Shown: positions 7,768 through 14,936, counted from the stretch's first letter. The stretch: DNA of 16,153 bases from Firmicutes bacterium UBA3936 (GCA_002385745.1 DGEC01000089.1:1-16153), one strand, 5' to 3'. The notes: generated from the sequence alone by a model not told the origin. Numbers and translations are program-made.

Positions 7768-9111
7768 TTGAGGAGACTTTTTGGAACAGACGGAATCCGG
7801 GGTATTGCCAACAGGGAGTTAACTCCTGAACTGGCTTACAGAATAGGCCGTTCAGCCGCTTATGTGCTGCAGAAAAAAAGCAGCGGGCGCAGGGCCTTTT
7901 TTCTTGCCCGTGATACCCGCATCTCAGGAACAATGCTGGAGGGAGCCCTTGCTGCCGGCATTACATCCGTTGGTGTTGATGTTTATGCAGCCGGCGTAAT
8001 TTCCACTCCGGCCGCAGCCTACCTGACCAGGGAAATGAACTGCTGCGGCGGAGTAGTAATTTCCGCTTCCCATAACCCTTACCCGGACAATGGCATCAAA
8101 TTCTTCAGTGCCGATGGCTACAAGCTTTCCGATGAAACGGAAGAGGAAATAGAAGAGCTTTATTTTTCGGCAAGCGACAAGCTGCCCCGCCCGGAATCTT
8201 CGGCTGTCGGCCGGGTGTACCGGGATGAAGAAGCAAGCAAGCGTTACCTGCAGCATATACTGTCTACCGTCACCTGCAGCCTTGAGGGCTACCGCATCGT
8301 GCTTGATTGCGCCAACGGCGCGGTATCCAAACTGGCCCCGCAGGCCTTCAGAACCCTGGGAGCGCAAGTGATCGCCGCCTATAACCGCCCCAACGGCAGC
8401 AATATCAATGAAGGCTGCGGCTCTACCCACCCCGAAGCGCTGCTTTCCCTGGTGCGCAAGCATAAGGCAGACTTCGGTTTTACCTTTGACGGCGACGCGG
8501 ACAGGGTGCTGGCTGCCGACAGTCAAGGCCGGCTGCTGGACGGTGATATCATTATGACGATTTTGGCCAGAGATATGCTGGCCAAAGGAGTATTGCAGGA
8601 GAAGACCGTTGTGGCAACAGTGATGAGCAATCTCGGGCTGGATGAGGCGGCAAGAAACTTCGGCTTCAACCTGCTACGCACAAAAGTAGGTGACCGGTAT
8701 GTTTTGGCAAAAATGCTGGAGACCGGCGCCTGCCTTGGCGGTGAACAGTCCGGGCATATTATCCTTTTACGCCATAATACCACGGGTGACGGTCTGTTGA
8801 CTGCCCTGCACCTTTCCGCAGTGATAGCGGGGAATAAGCAGCCCCTGGAGGAGCTTGCGTCTTCCTTTACCCAATACCCCCAGGTACTGGTCAACTGTCC
8901 TGTCGCCAGGCGGGACGGCTGGGATAAAAACGCCCGTATCAGGGAAGCTGTGGCCAAAACCGAGCAAAAACTAAACGGCACCGGCCGCCTTTTGATCCGT
9001 CCGTCCGGCACCGAACCTCTGATCCGGATAATGCTGGAGGGAAGAAACGAGGAGGAACTGCGGGCCATGGCAGGGGAACTGGCGGCAGTGATCACTGAAG
9101 AATTATCATAA
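7768..9111 (+). CDS. glmM: Phosphoglucosamine mutase GlmM
   Basis: Converts glucosamine-6-phosphate to glucosamine-1-phosphate on the way to UDP-GlcNAc and peptidoglycan. At 447 residues it matches the family length. Seen with numbering from this start: the active-site serine loop ISASHNPYPDNG (Ser101), the metal-binding DGDADR (241-246), sugar-binding GEQSGH (325-330) and the phosphate-binding RPSGTEP (411-417), all intact. I place the start at TTG 7768: GGAGGTGA at 7752-7759 is 8 nt upstream and the protein then opens with RRLFGTDGIRG as GlmM does. The frame stays open back to another TTG at 7708, but that codon is part of the promoter. It is the third gene of the cdaA cluster; GlmM is a known inhibitor of CdaA. 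A glmS-type ribozyme and nagB follow. Confidence 0.96.
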   Translation: MRRLFGTDGIRGIANRELTPELAYRIGRSAAYVLQKKSSGRRAFFLARDTRISGTMLEGALAAGITSVGVDVYAAGVISTPAAAYLTREMNCCGGVVISASHNPYPDNGIKFFSADGYKLSDETEEEIEELYFSASDKLPRPESSAVGRVYRDEEASKRYLQHILSTVTCSLEGYRIVLDCANGAVSKLAPQAFRTLGAQVIAAYNRPNGSNINEGCGSTHPEALLSLVRKHKADFGFTFDGDADRVLAADSQGRLLDGDIIMTILARDMLAKGVLQEKTVVATVMSNLGLDEAARNFGFNLLRTKVGDRYVLAKMLETGACLGGEQSGHIILLRHNTTGDGLLTALHLSAVIAGNKQPLEELASSFTQYPQVLVNCPVARRDGWDKNARIREAVAKTEQKLNGTGRLLIRPSGTEPLIRIMLEGRNEEELRAMAGELAAVITEELS

Positions 9112-9131
9112 AATGGAGGTGAATACAGGTT

Positions 9132-9297
9132 ACAGGCAAATTCCAAAGCGCCGGAACACGACACGGACGTGTTGACGAGGTGGAGGTTTATCGAAACTTT
9201 CGGCGGATGTCTCCCGGTTGATCCACGACCGTTAAAGAACTCACAAAACCGGGAAGCGATTCCCGGGACAAAAGGTTCGGGTGGTAGCTTTTGCCTG
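9132..9297 (+). ncRNA. glmS self-cleaving ribozyme/riboswitch located upstream of nagB
   Basis: The sequence matches the glmS ribozyme class, which cleaves itself when glucosamine-6-phosphate binds as cofactor. Seen in order: cleavage site A9147|G9148 followed by GCGCC; P1 as AACACG (9155-9160) with CGTGTT (9168-9173); the core GACGAGG (9174-9180), containing the conserved catalytic guanine; TGGAGG, TTTATCG, CGGCGGATG and CTCCCGG of the P2/P2.1/P2a region; P3 as CGGTT with GACCG; P4 GAAC/GTTC (9237-9240, 9275-9278); and P4.1 CCGGGAA/TTCCCGG (9249-9255, 9260-9266) around a GCGA loop. All core elements look intact. An extra 8-bp helix (9133-9140 with 9290-9297) would close the whole domain. Normally this element controls glmS; here the next gene is nagB, 25 nt further on. 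Confidence 0.95.
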
Positions 9298-9321
9298 CAC
9301 TCTAACTAATGGAGGTAAACT

Positions 9322-10047
9322 ATGAGAGTTTACGTTGTTGACAGCTACGGCGAATTAAGTGCCAAAGCGGCACTAATAGTTGCAGGCCAGGTAGCTTTTA
9401 AGGCTGACAGCGTTTTGGGACTCTGCACAGGCAGCACGCCTGTCGGCATGTATAAGGAACTGTCTGCAATGCACCAAAAACAGGGGCTAGATTTCAGCCG
9501 TGTTATTACCTTCAACCTTGATGAGTATTACGGCTTGGCTCCCGACAATATACAGAGCTATCATTACTTTATGAAAAAAAACCTGTTTGATCATGTTAAT
9601 ATTAAGCAGGAGAATATCCACATACCGGACGGACTGGCCGCCGATATAGATGCGGAATGCGACCGCTACGAAGAGGCTATTCAGAAGGCCGGCGGCATTG
9701 ACCTGCAGGTCCTTGGCATCGGCAGAAACGGCCACATTGGCTTTAATGAACCGGCGGCGAAATTCTCCGCTGCCACCTTTCTGACTGAACTTGACGAAGA
9801 TACCATCAAGGCCAATGCCAGATTTTTTGCTTCTCCGGGGGAAGTGCCAACCTGCGCAATTACCATGGGCATAAAAACAATTATGCAGGCGAAAAAAATA
9901 CTGCTTTTGGCAAACGGCCCGGAGAAGGCGGAGGCAGTGAGAAATGCGGTAAAGGGCGACATTGATCCCTATGTCCCTGCCTCGATTCTGCAACTGCACA
10001 GCGACTGTACCTTTATCATTGACCGGGAAGCGGCAAAATATCTCTAA
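9322..10047 (+). CDS. nagB: Glucosamine-6-phosphate deaminase/isomerase (NagB type), under a glmS ribozyme
   Basis: NagB-family enzyme of 241 residues, the usual Firmicute length, interconverting GlcN6P with fructose-6-phosphate plus ammonia. Seen: phosphate-binding LCTGSTP (34-40), NLDEYYGL with the catalytic Asp67, and GIGRNGHIGFNEP (132-144) with catalytic His138 and Glu143. Asn136 replaces the Asp of E. coli NagB, as is common in Gram-positive forms. There is no glutamine amidotransferase or SIS domain, so it is not GlmS. It sits directly after glmM behind an intact glmS ribozyme and an AGGT ribosome binding site (GGAGGT, 9311-9316). NagB is usually catabolic, but this placement fits an anabolic role using free ammonia, as described for archaeal GlmD-type enzymes. 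That direction is inference. Confidence 0.94.
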   Translation: MRVYVVDSYGELSAKAALIVAGQVAFKADSVLGLCTGSTPVGMYKELSAMHQKQGLDFSRVITFNLDEYYGLAPDNIQSYHYFMKKNLFDHVNIKQENIHIPDGLAADIDAECDRYEEAIQKAGGIDLQVLGIGRNGHIGFNEPAAKFSAATFLTELDEDTIKANARFFASPGEVPTCAITMGIKTIMQAKKILLLANGPEKAEAVRNAVKGDIDPYVPASILQLHSDCTFIIDREAAKYL

Positions 10048-10067
10048 AAGAAGCAGCCTGTAGCAGC

Positions 10068-10111
10068 AAAGGCGCAAGTTACAACCCGCGCGGTTTAACC
10101 TGCGCCTTTTT
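10068..10111 (+). terminator. Intrinsic terminator after nagB
   Basis: AAAGGCGCA (10068-10076) pairs perfectly with TGCGCCTTT (10101-10109), with a partly self-complementary interior, and runs into a T tract ending at 10111. It ends the cdaA-cdaR-glmM-nagB unit 20 nt after the nagB stop. Confidence 0.8.
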
Positions 10112-10150
10112 ATAACTTAATCTACGGTAAAAATGAGCGGCTGTCTTTAT

Positions 10151-10178
10151 TTGCTGTAAACGTGTTCTGAGGTATAAT
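10151..10178 (+). promoter_or_regulatory. Sigma-A-type promoter for rtcB
   Basis: TTGCTG (10151-10156), 16-nt spacer, consensus TATAAT (10173-10178). Transcription should begin near 10185, inside the palindrome at 10180-10195. The leader to the rtcB ATG is about 105 nt. Confidence 0.6.
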
Positions 10179-10179
10179 A

Positions 10180-10195
10180 AATTTACCGGTAAATT
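10180..10195 (+). promoter_or_regulatory. Perfect 16-bp palindrome at the rtcB transcription start (candidate operator)
   Basis: AATTTACC and GGTAAATT form an uninterrupted 16-bp dyad one base after the -10 box. A dimeric repressor bound here would block the start site. No regulator gene is adjacent, so the factor is unknown. A perfect dyad without a loop does not form a useful RNA hairpin. Confidence 0.55.
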
Positions 10196-10290
10196 ATCTA
10201 TTCTTTTCCTTTCGTCAAGTGGCGGTTGAAAGCCGATACAATATGTAAAAAGATGCTTCGAAAAATATACTGATAGGAGCAGGATACAGC

Positions 10291-11400
10291 ATGATTGAGA
10301 TCAGGGGTAAATATAACACCGCCAAGGTTTTTATTGATGAACTGGAAAGCCAGGCAGCAGCCCAGATCAAGGAGCTGTGCAATCAAGAGTTTGTCAAAGG
10401 CAGCATTATCAGGATTATGCCCGATGCTCATGCCGGTGTGGGATGTACAATTGGCACAACCATGACCATAACCGATAAAGTTGTACCCAACCTGGTCGGC
10501 GTAGACATTGGCTGCGGCGTGGAAACAATCAAACTAAGACAAAAGGAAATTGACTTAGACAGGCTGGACGAAATTATTCACACTTCTGTCCCCTCGGGCT
10601 TTTCTGTCAGGAAGAAGCCGCATGAATATGTGAAATACACCGGGCTCGACAGTTTGCTTTGCAAAAAACACGTCGATTATGAAAGGGCAAAGTTGAGCAT
10701 CGGCACCCTGGGAGGCGGAAACCATTTTATTGAAGTCAACAAAGACAGCAGGGGATCATTATATTTAGTCGTCCATTCCGGCAGCAGGCATTTGGGGAAG
10801 CAGGTTGCGGAGTACTACCAGAAACTTGCCTACAGGGAACTGCAGAAAACCGGCTCCGTTAAAATCAGCAGACAACTTGCCTACCTGCAGGGTGAAAGTT
10901 TCCGCAATTACTTGCATGATATGAGAATTACCCAGCAGTATGCCGTCTATAACCGCAAAGCCATAGTTGATGAAATCATAAAAAAAATGAAGCTTGCAGC
11001 GGAAGAACATTTCACAACCATTCACAATTACATTGACCTGGACGGTATGATTTTGAGGAAGGGCGCCATATCTGCCCGCAAGGGTGAAAAGGTATTAATT
11101 CCGCTGAATATGCGGGACGGAAGCCTGATCTGCATCGGCAAAGGCAATAAAGACTGGAACTATTCCGCGCCCCACGGGGCAGGGAGGCTGATGAGCAGGC
11201 GCCAGGCCAAAAAAACAATCAGCCTGCAGGAATACAAAGAAACGATGGCAGGCATTTACTCCTCTACTGTCACCAGATCAACCCTAGATGAATGTGCCCT
11301 GGCCTACAAGCCTATGGCAGATATAATTGACAACATCCGGGATGCGGTTGACATAGTAGATATTATTAAACCGCTCTATAATTTCAAAGGAACTGATTAA
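10291..11400 (+). CDS. rtcB: RNA-splicing ligase RtcB family protein
   Basis: RtcB joins RNA 2',3'-cyclic phosphate (or 3'-phosphate) to 5'-OH ends using GTP and Mn2+. Seen in its 369 residues: PDAHAG (44-49), GVDIGCG with metal-binding Cys75, GGGNHF (141-146, His145), VHSGSRHLG (His162), HN at 245-246, and APHGAGRLMSR (293-303) containing the guanylylated His295, then the typical C-terminal YKPMADI...IKPLYNFKG ending. All metal and nucleotide residues expected are present. It is shorter than E. coli RtcB (408), fitting a compact bacterial subgroup. It has its own promoter and palindrome; no archease or rtcR gene is adjacent. The ATG is preceded by AGGAG (10275-10279) at a long 11-nt spacing. 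Role likely tRNA or rRNA repair (inference). Confidence 0.92.
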   Translation: MIEIRGKYNTAKVFIDELESQAAAQIKELCNQEFVKGSIIRIMPDAHAGVGCTIGTTMTITDKVVPNLVGVDIGCGVETIKLRQKEIDLDRLDEIIHTSVPSGFSVRKKPHEYVKYTGLDSLLCKKHVDYERAKLSIGTLGGGNHFIEVNKDSRGSLYLVVHSGSRHLGKQVAEYYQKLAYRELQKTGSVKISRQLAYLQGESFRNYLHDMRITQQYAVYNRKAIVDEIIKKMKLAAEEHFTTIHNYIDLDGMILRKGAISARKGEKVLIPLNMRDGSLICIGKGNKDWNYSAPHGAGRLMSRRQAKKTISLQEYKETMAGIYSSTVTRSTLDECALAYKPMADIIDNIRDAVDIVDIIKPLYNFKGTD

Positions 11401-11510
11401 CGGCGCCGTTTTTGACTGCCAGGCGGCGGAACCGCTGCAGCCTGCGCCAAGAAAGAAGGCACTGTTAAGATTATTGTTTGGCTTCCTCTGATTAAAAAAA
11501 AGATTAAAAA

Positions 11511-11531
11511 AGGAGGTCCCGTATGAAATGA
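11511..11531 (+). promoter_or_regulatory. Ribosome binding site with a two-codon frame overlapping the start of the hydrolase gene
   Basis: AGGAGGT (11511-11517) lies 5 nt before an ATG at 11523 that reads Met-Lys-stop, and 10 nt before the hydrolase ATG at 11528. The two frames overlap as ATGAAATGA, the stop TGA sharing two bases with the real start. The better-spaced ATG is therefore not that of the gene. Confidence 0.45.
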
Positions 11532-12472
11532 AACTGGAGGAGAGAATTCACCCTGAATTAAGGCAGGCCTTTGCCATGATGCCTGCGGGAGGGGATCTGT
11601 TTGCCGATATAGAGACGGCAAGGAAAATGACCCGGGATATGTTTGCCATGATGCAGCAGGCCTCTGATCCAAATATTCCCATCAGTGAAATAAGGATTCC
11701 CGGCGAAGACGGCAACCAAGTACCCCTGCGCATTTACCGGCCGGCGGACAGAAAAGGCAGTCTGCCCGGGCTGCTCTGGATTCACGGCGGCGGTTATGTT
11801 TTTGGTTTTGCCGCCATGTTTGACGATTTGTGCCGGCAATTTGTCCGGGAAGTAAATTGTGTGGTTGTTTCGGTTGACTACCGGCTGGCGCCGGAGCATC
11901 CTTTCCCGGCGGGGCTCAATGACTGCTATGCTGCGCTGAAGTGGATGGCAGCAGCGGACAACGGCCTCGACATAGATGCCACACGTATAGCTGTCGCCGG
12001 GGGCAGCGCTGGGGGAGGACTTACTGCGGCGGTGGCCCTGCTGGCCAGGGACAAAGGCGGTCCGGCCATCAAGCTGCAGATGCCGCTGTATCCCATGATT
12101 GACGACCGCAATGTCACGCCTTCCAGCTATGAGTTTACGGATGCCCGCTTGTGGAACAGGGAGACAAACATTAAAGCCTGGCAGTTGTACCTGGGAGACA
12201 AAGGCGGTGAAGTTTCACCCTATGCCGCTCCTGCCAGGGCTGAAGACCTTTCCGGATTGCCGCCTACATATACCATTGTCGGTGAATTGGATTTATTCCG
12301 GGATGAAACAATTGACTATGTCCAAAGGTTGCTGCAGGCCGGGGTTGCAACCGAATTTCATATCTATCCCGGCTGCTACCATGGTTTTGAGTCTGTACCG
12401 GGAACAAAAATCGGCAAAAAAGCAATTGACGGATATATTTCAGCATTGAAGGAAGCTTTTGAATTACCGTAA
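11528..12472 (+). CDS. Alpha/beta hydrolase, hormone-sensitive-lipase (HSL) family esterase
   Basis: Probable cytoplasmic carboxylesterase of 314 residues, the normal length of HSL-family bacterial esterases. Seen: a cap-like N-terminal region (1-55), the oxyanion-hole HGGG (86-89) in WIHGGGYVFG, DYRLAPEHPFPAG (117-129) typical of the family, the nucleophile Ser160 in GGSAGG (158-163), catalytic Asp255 (GELDLFRDE) and catalytic His285 (YHGFE). The triad is complete. Usual members carry GDSAGG; here Gly replaces Asp next to the nucleophile, a known variation. No signal peptide. It follows rtcB by 127 nt with only a weak hairpin between, so it may be partly read from the rtcB promoter. Natural substrate unknown, probably short-chain acyl esters. 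Confidence 0.93.
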   Translation: MKLEERIHPELRQAFAMMPAGGDLFADIETARKMTRDMFAMMQQASDPNIPISEIRIPGEDGNQVPLRIYRPADRKGSLPGLLWIHGGGYVFGFAAMFDDLCRQFVREVNCVVVSVDYRLAPEHPFPAGLNDCYAALKWMAAADNGLDIDATRIAVAGGSAGGGLTAAVALLARDKGGPAIKLQMPLYPMIDDRNVTPSSYEFTDARLWNRETNIKAWQLYLGDKGGEVSPYAAPARAEDLSGLPPTYTIVGELDLFRDETIDYVQRLLQAGVATEFHIYPGCYHGFESVPGTKIGKKAIDGYISALKEAFELP

Positions 12473-12492
12473 ACAAAACGGCTTTCCTAAGG

Positions 12493-12537
12493 CAAAAAGC
12501 TGCGGCAGTTTTGCGCTGCCGCAGCTTTTTGTTTTTT
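12493..12537. terminator. Strong bidirectional terminator between the hydrolase and the MFS gene
   Basis: A perfect 16-bp stem (12493-12508 with 12516-12531, loop TTTTGCG) is flanked by A and T tracts, so it can stop transcription from both sides. It lies 20 nt after the rightward hydrolase gene and 20 nt after the leftward MFS gene. Confidence 0.9.
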
Positions 12538-12551
12538 GCTTTGTTTAGGCT

Positions 12552-13787
12552 TTAGGCGTTTTTTACCCCTTTGCAGGGGATGGGCGATTTAATAAAGGCA
12601 TACCAGGAGATAATCGAGAGGACCGAGGCGGCAGTTATGATGGCGCCCAGGCTGACAATAATGTTTCCCCAGTCAAAGGAGGCAATAGTCATTCCCAAAA
12701 TGCCAAAGAGCGTAAATACGGTGTTAAACAGCGAGGAAGCCGTTCCGGTATCCCCCTTCTGCTGCTCAAACAGGACGTTAATGCTGAAAGGACGCATTAC
12801 TGCCCCCGTCATGGACATGGCAACTATACAGACCAGGAAAATATAAGGGGATAGCCCGCCAATCGTCATCACCAGTATTCCGCTGATTGCCGCTATAACA
12901 AAACTGCCCATTGCCAGTGCTTTTTTATCATGGTTAATAAAAAAGCGCACATAAATAATGGGGCCAAGTATGGTAATACAGGAGTTGGCGGCAAAGAAGT
13001 AACTGTAGGCCTGTTCACTGAGTCCGAAATAGTTAACATAAATGTAGGAAGATACTGCGATATAGCCCATAAAGGGCAGCTGGGAAACGGAAAAGATCAG
13101 GTTGGGGATGGTAAAGCTCTTGTTCTTGCCAACCACATACAGGCGTGAGAGCGAGCCCAGAAGGGACCCGGTATATTTTTCATCATCTCTTAATGTATCC
13201 TGATACAGCACTGTCAACAGGAAATTAAAAATACCGACTGCCGCCAGGATCCAGAATGCGCCGCGCCAGTCTGTAAATTTTAAGATCCAGGCTCCCAGGA
13301 CAGGGGCAACCATGGGGGCAATGCCTGATATTGACTGGGTGACGGCCAGTATTTTTTCTCTTTTTTTCCCGGTATAGCAGTCTTTTACGATGGCAAAGGA
13401 ACTGGAAATAATGGCTCCGCCGCCTACACCCTGCAGGGCCCTTGCCGCGATCAGCAGGTAAATGTTGGGGGCAAGGGAACAGGAAATGCTGCTGGCAATA
13501 TAAATCAAACTGCCCAGCGCTATTACCGGCCTGCGGCCGTATTTGTCACTAATGGGTCCCCAGAGCAGTATTCCGATGGCATAAAAAAACATAAAAATAC
13601 TGAGCGTCATATTTGTCAGGGCGGTGCCGCTGCCGAAGTAATCCTTCAGTCCCGGCAGGGCCGGGAGATAAAGATCAATGGAGAGCGGAACAAACATGTT
13701 CATGAGGACGATAAAAATAATCAAGCCTGTATTGCCAAGATATTTTTGGCCGGCTGTTTGTATTTCCAGAGCAGTTGTTTTTTCCAC
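12552..13787 (-). CDS. MFS transporter, Bcr/CflA drug-resistance subfamily
   Basis: Proton-driven exporter of about 411 residues with 12 predicted helices, in the cytoplasmic membrane. Seen: FVPLSIDLYLPALP in helix 1 (Bcr/CflA hallmark with Asp in the membrane), motif A as GPISDKYGRRPV between helices 2 and 3, ARALQGVGGGAIISSS in helix 4, and SGIAPMVAPVLGAWI in helix 5 (motif C-like), followed by DWRGAFW. These support a Bcr/CflA drug/H+ antiporter; the compound exported is unknown. The frame can begin at TTG 13793, but GGGAGG (13795-13800) would then be 1 nt away; GTG 13787 has 7-nt spacing and is chosen. The gene is leftward and monocistronic, ended by the strong hairpin at 12493-12537. Confidence 0.91.
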   Translation of the reverse strand: MEKTTALEIQTAGQKYLGNTGLIIFIVLMNMFVPLSIDLYLPALPGLKDYFGSGTALTNMTLSIFMFFYAIGILLWGPISDKYGRRPVIALGSLIYIASSISCSLAPNIYLLIAARALQGVGGGAIISSSFAIVKDCYTGKKREKILAVTQSISGIAPMVAPVLGAWILKFTDWRGAFWILAAVGIFNFLLTVLYQDTLRDDEKYTGSLLGSLSRLYVVGKNKSFTIPNLIFSVSQLPFMGYIAVSSYIYVNYFGLSEQAYSYFFAANSCITILGPIIYVRFFINHDKKALAMGSFVIAAISGILVMTIGGLSPYIFLVCIVAMSMTGAVMRPFSINVLFEQQKGDTGTASSLFNTVFTLFGILGMTIASFDWGNIIVSLGAIITAASVLSIISWYAFIKSPIPCKGVKNA

Positions 13788-13844
13788 GTTCAATCCTCCC
13801 GCCGGTATAACATTGTATGATTTGTACTGTGTTTCAATTAATCC

Positions 13845-13850
13845 ATTATA
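13845..13850 (-). promoter_or_regulatory. Candidate extended -10 element for the MFS gene
   Basis: On the minus strand TGTTATAAT gives a consensus TATAAT with a TGn extension, 58 nt upstream of the GTG start. No good -35 box is present at 16-18 nt, which extended -10 promoters tolerate. Confidence 0.4.
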
Positions 13851-13922
13851 ACATATTATTCTTGGAAAGTGTGCAACTGTCGGATGTTAATATCCTGAAA
13901 AGGGAGGATTTTTGCCGGGCTG

Positions 13923-14903
13923 CTACATTCCGGCTGCCGTGCGGACATTTTGCTGATGATCCGCCTGCACCTTGTTGTCGCTGTGCCTGGTGCTGTTTAA
14001 AAAATGAACACAGAAATGACCGTCAAAGTTGTTGTCGGTGATTGTTTGGATGCTGTGGGGCATTGCATGACAGGATGCTGCAATCCTCCTGCCGTTTATT
14101 TCCACAATTACCGGACGGGGTGTCCAGCTCCAGCCGCCCCAGATTTCCTTCATTACTGTGCTGTCGGCTGCTGTAAGCGGTTCCGCATCGGCATGGAAAG
14201 CTCCGTAAGAACGGCGCACATTAAAGCTTTTTCCCGTTTCAAAATCGATTATCCGGGCATTTTGGCCGATAGGCCAGAGGTACTGAGCTTCCGTCCACCA
14301 GTCAAGCAGTTCGCCGTACCCGGGACCGGGAGTTTTTTTGGGCGGTATGTTGTACTGAGGGATTTTTAAGGTCATTCCCGGGTAAAGAGGGGTGTTTTCC
14401 GAGATCTGATTGACAGCAAGCAGTTCTGCCATGGGGATACCGCTGCTTTGGGCTATCAGCCAGAGGGTGTCACCCTGCTGTACCGTATATGTATTATATG
14501 TAACCCTGGGGCTTTCAGCCGGGTTGTTCGTTTCTTCCTGATTGTTTTTTTCTTTTACTTTTTCAGTTTGTCTGGCTGCTTCCCCCTGTCTTGACGGAAG
14601 AGAAAGAGAAGAATTGTTTTCTCTTTCCGGCCGGGCTGATTTTACTTCCTTGTTCCTGCTCCCATTCTCACCTGCTGTTTCCGAATTGTGATTAATCTTT
14701 TCAGCATTGTTTTCTTTTTCTTCAGCCGGTTCTGTGTTTTCTTTCGGGGAGGCTTCCCCTGCGAAAACAGTGGTGTCACCGCTGTTCTCTGCAGGAATGG
14801 CAGGGGAGGGTGTTTTATTTTCTGCCGGCGGCAATAAAAAATTGGCAGCTGCCGCGGCGCCAAATACCGCAATAACTGCCAGGATTAATAATTTTCTTTT
14901 CAT
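13923..14903 (-). CDS. Exported LysM-domain protein with uncharacterised His-rich C-terminal domain
   Basis: Cell-wall-associated protein of about 326 residues. Seen: an N-terminal hydrophobic segment acting as signal peptide or anchor (3-25), a long low-complexity linker rich in Glu, Asn, Ser and Lys (about 28-135), one LysM peptidoglycan-binding domain (about 139-182, beginning YTVQQGDTLWLIA), a proline-rich hinge, then a compact C-terminal domain (about 196-325). That domain carries FNVRR, HADAEPLTAADS, RRIAASCHAMPH and FDGHFCVHFLNS...H, so several His and two Cys in short motifs. I believe similar domains follow LysM in other Clostridia but cannot name a tested function; a metal-dependent or Cys-dependent wall enzyme is a guess. 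Start chosen at ATG 14903: AGGAGG (14911-14916) is 7 nt away, only 1 nt from the ATG at 14909. Confidence 0.85.
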   Translation of the reverse strand: MKRKLLILAVIAVFGAAAAANFLLPPAENKTPSPAIPAENSGDTTVFAGEASPKENTEPAEEKENNAEKINHNSETAGENGSRNKEVKSARPERENNSSLSLPSRQGEAARQTEKVKEKNNQEETNNPAESPRVTYNTYTVQQGDTLWLIAQSSGIPMAELLAVNQISENTPLYPGMTLKIPQYNIPPKKTPGPGYGELLDWWTEAQYLWPIGQNARIIDFETGKSFNVRRSYGAFHADAEPLTAADSTVMKEIWGGWSWTPRPVIVEINGRRIAASCHAMPHSIQTITDNNFDGHFCVHFLNSTRHSDNKVQADHQQNVRTAAGM

Positions 14904-14936
14904 CTTCATTCCTCCTGCTAATTCCGGTTGCTCCAG

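Noticed and set aside
9113..9175. A 20-codon open frame starting just after glmM, with a GGAGGTGA inside it
   Set aside because: It has no ribosome binding site of its own, runs through the ribozyme cleavage site and P1, and its sequence is explained by the ribozyme. The GGAGGTGA has no start codon at a useful distance.
9322..10047. Reading the gene after the ribozyme as glmS
   Set aside because: At 241 residues it lacks the N-terminal cysteine amidotransferase and both SIS domains, while every NagB motif is present.
11399..11415. Palindrome AACGGCGCCGTT with a T run right after rtcB as a terminator
   Set aside because: The usable stem is about 4 bp with a GCGC loop, too weak to call; read-through into the esterase gene is left open.
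13889..13914. Hairpin ATCCT/AGGAT followed by five T residues on the plus strand between the LysM and MFS genes
   Set aside because: It is oriented for rightward transcription, and no rightward gene lies upstream of it. The stem is only 5 bp, so chance is likely.
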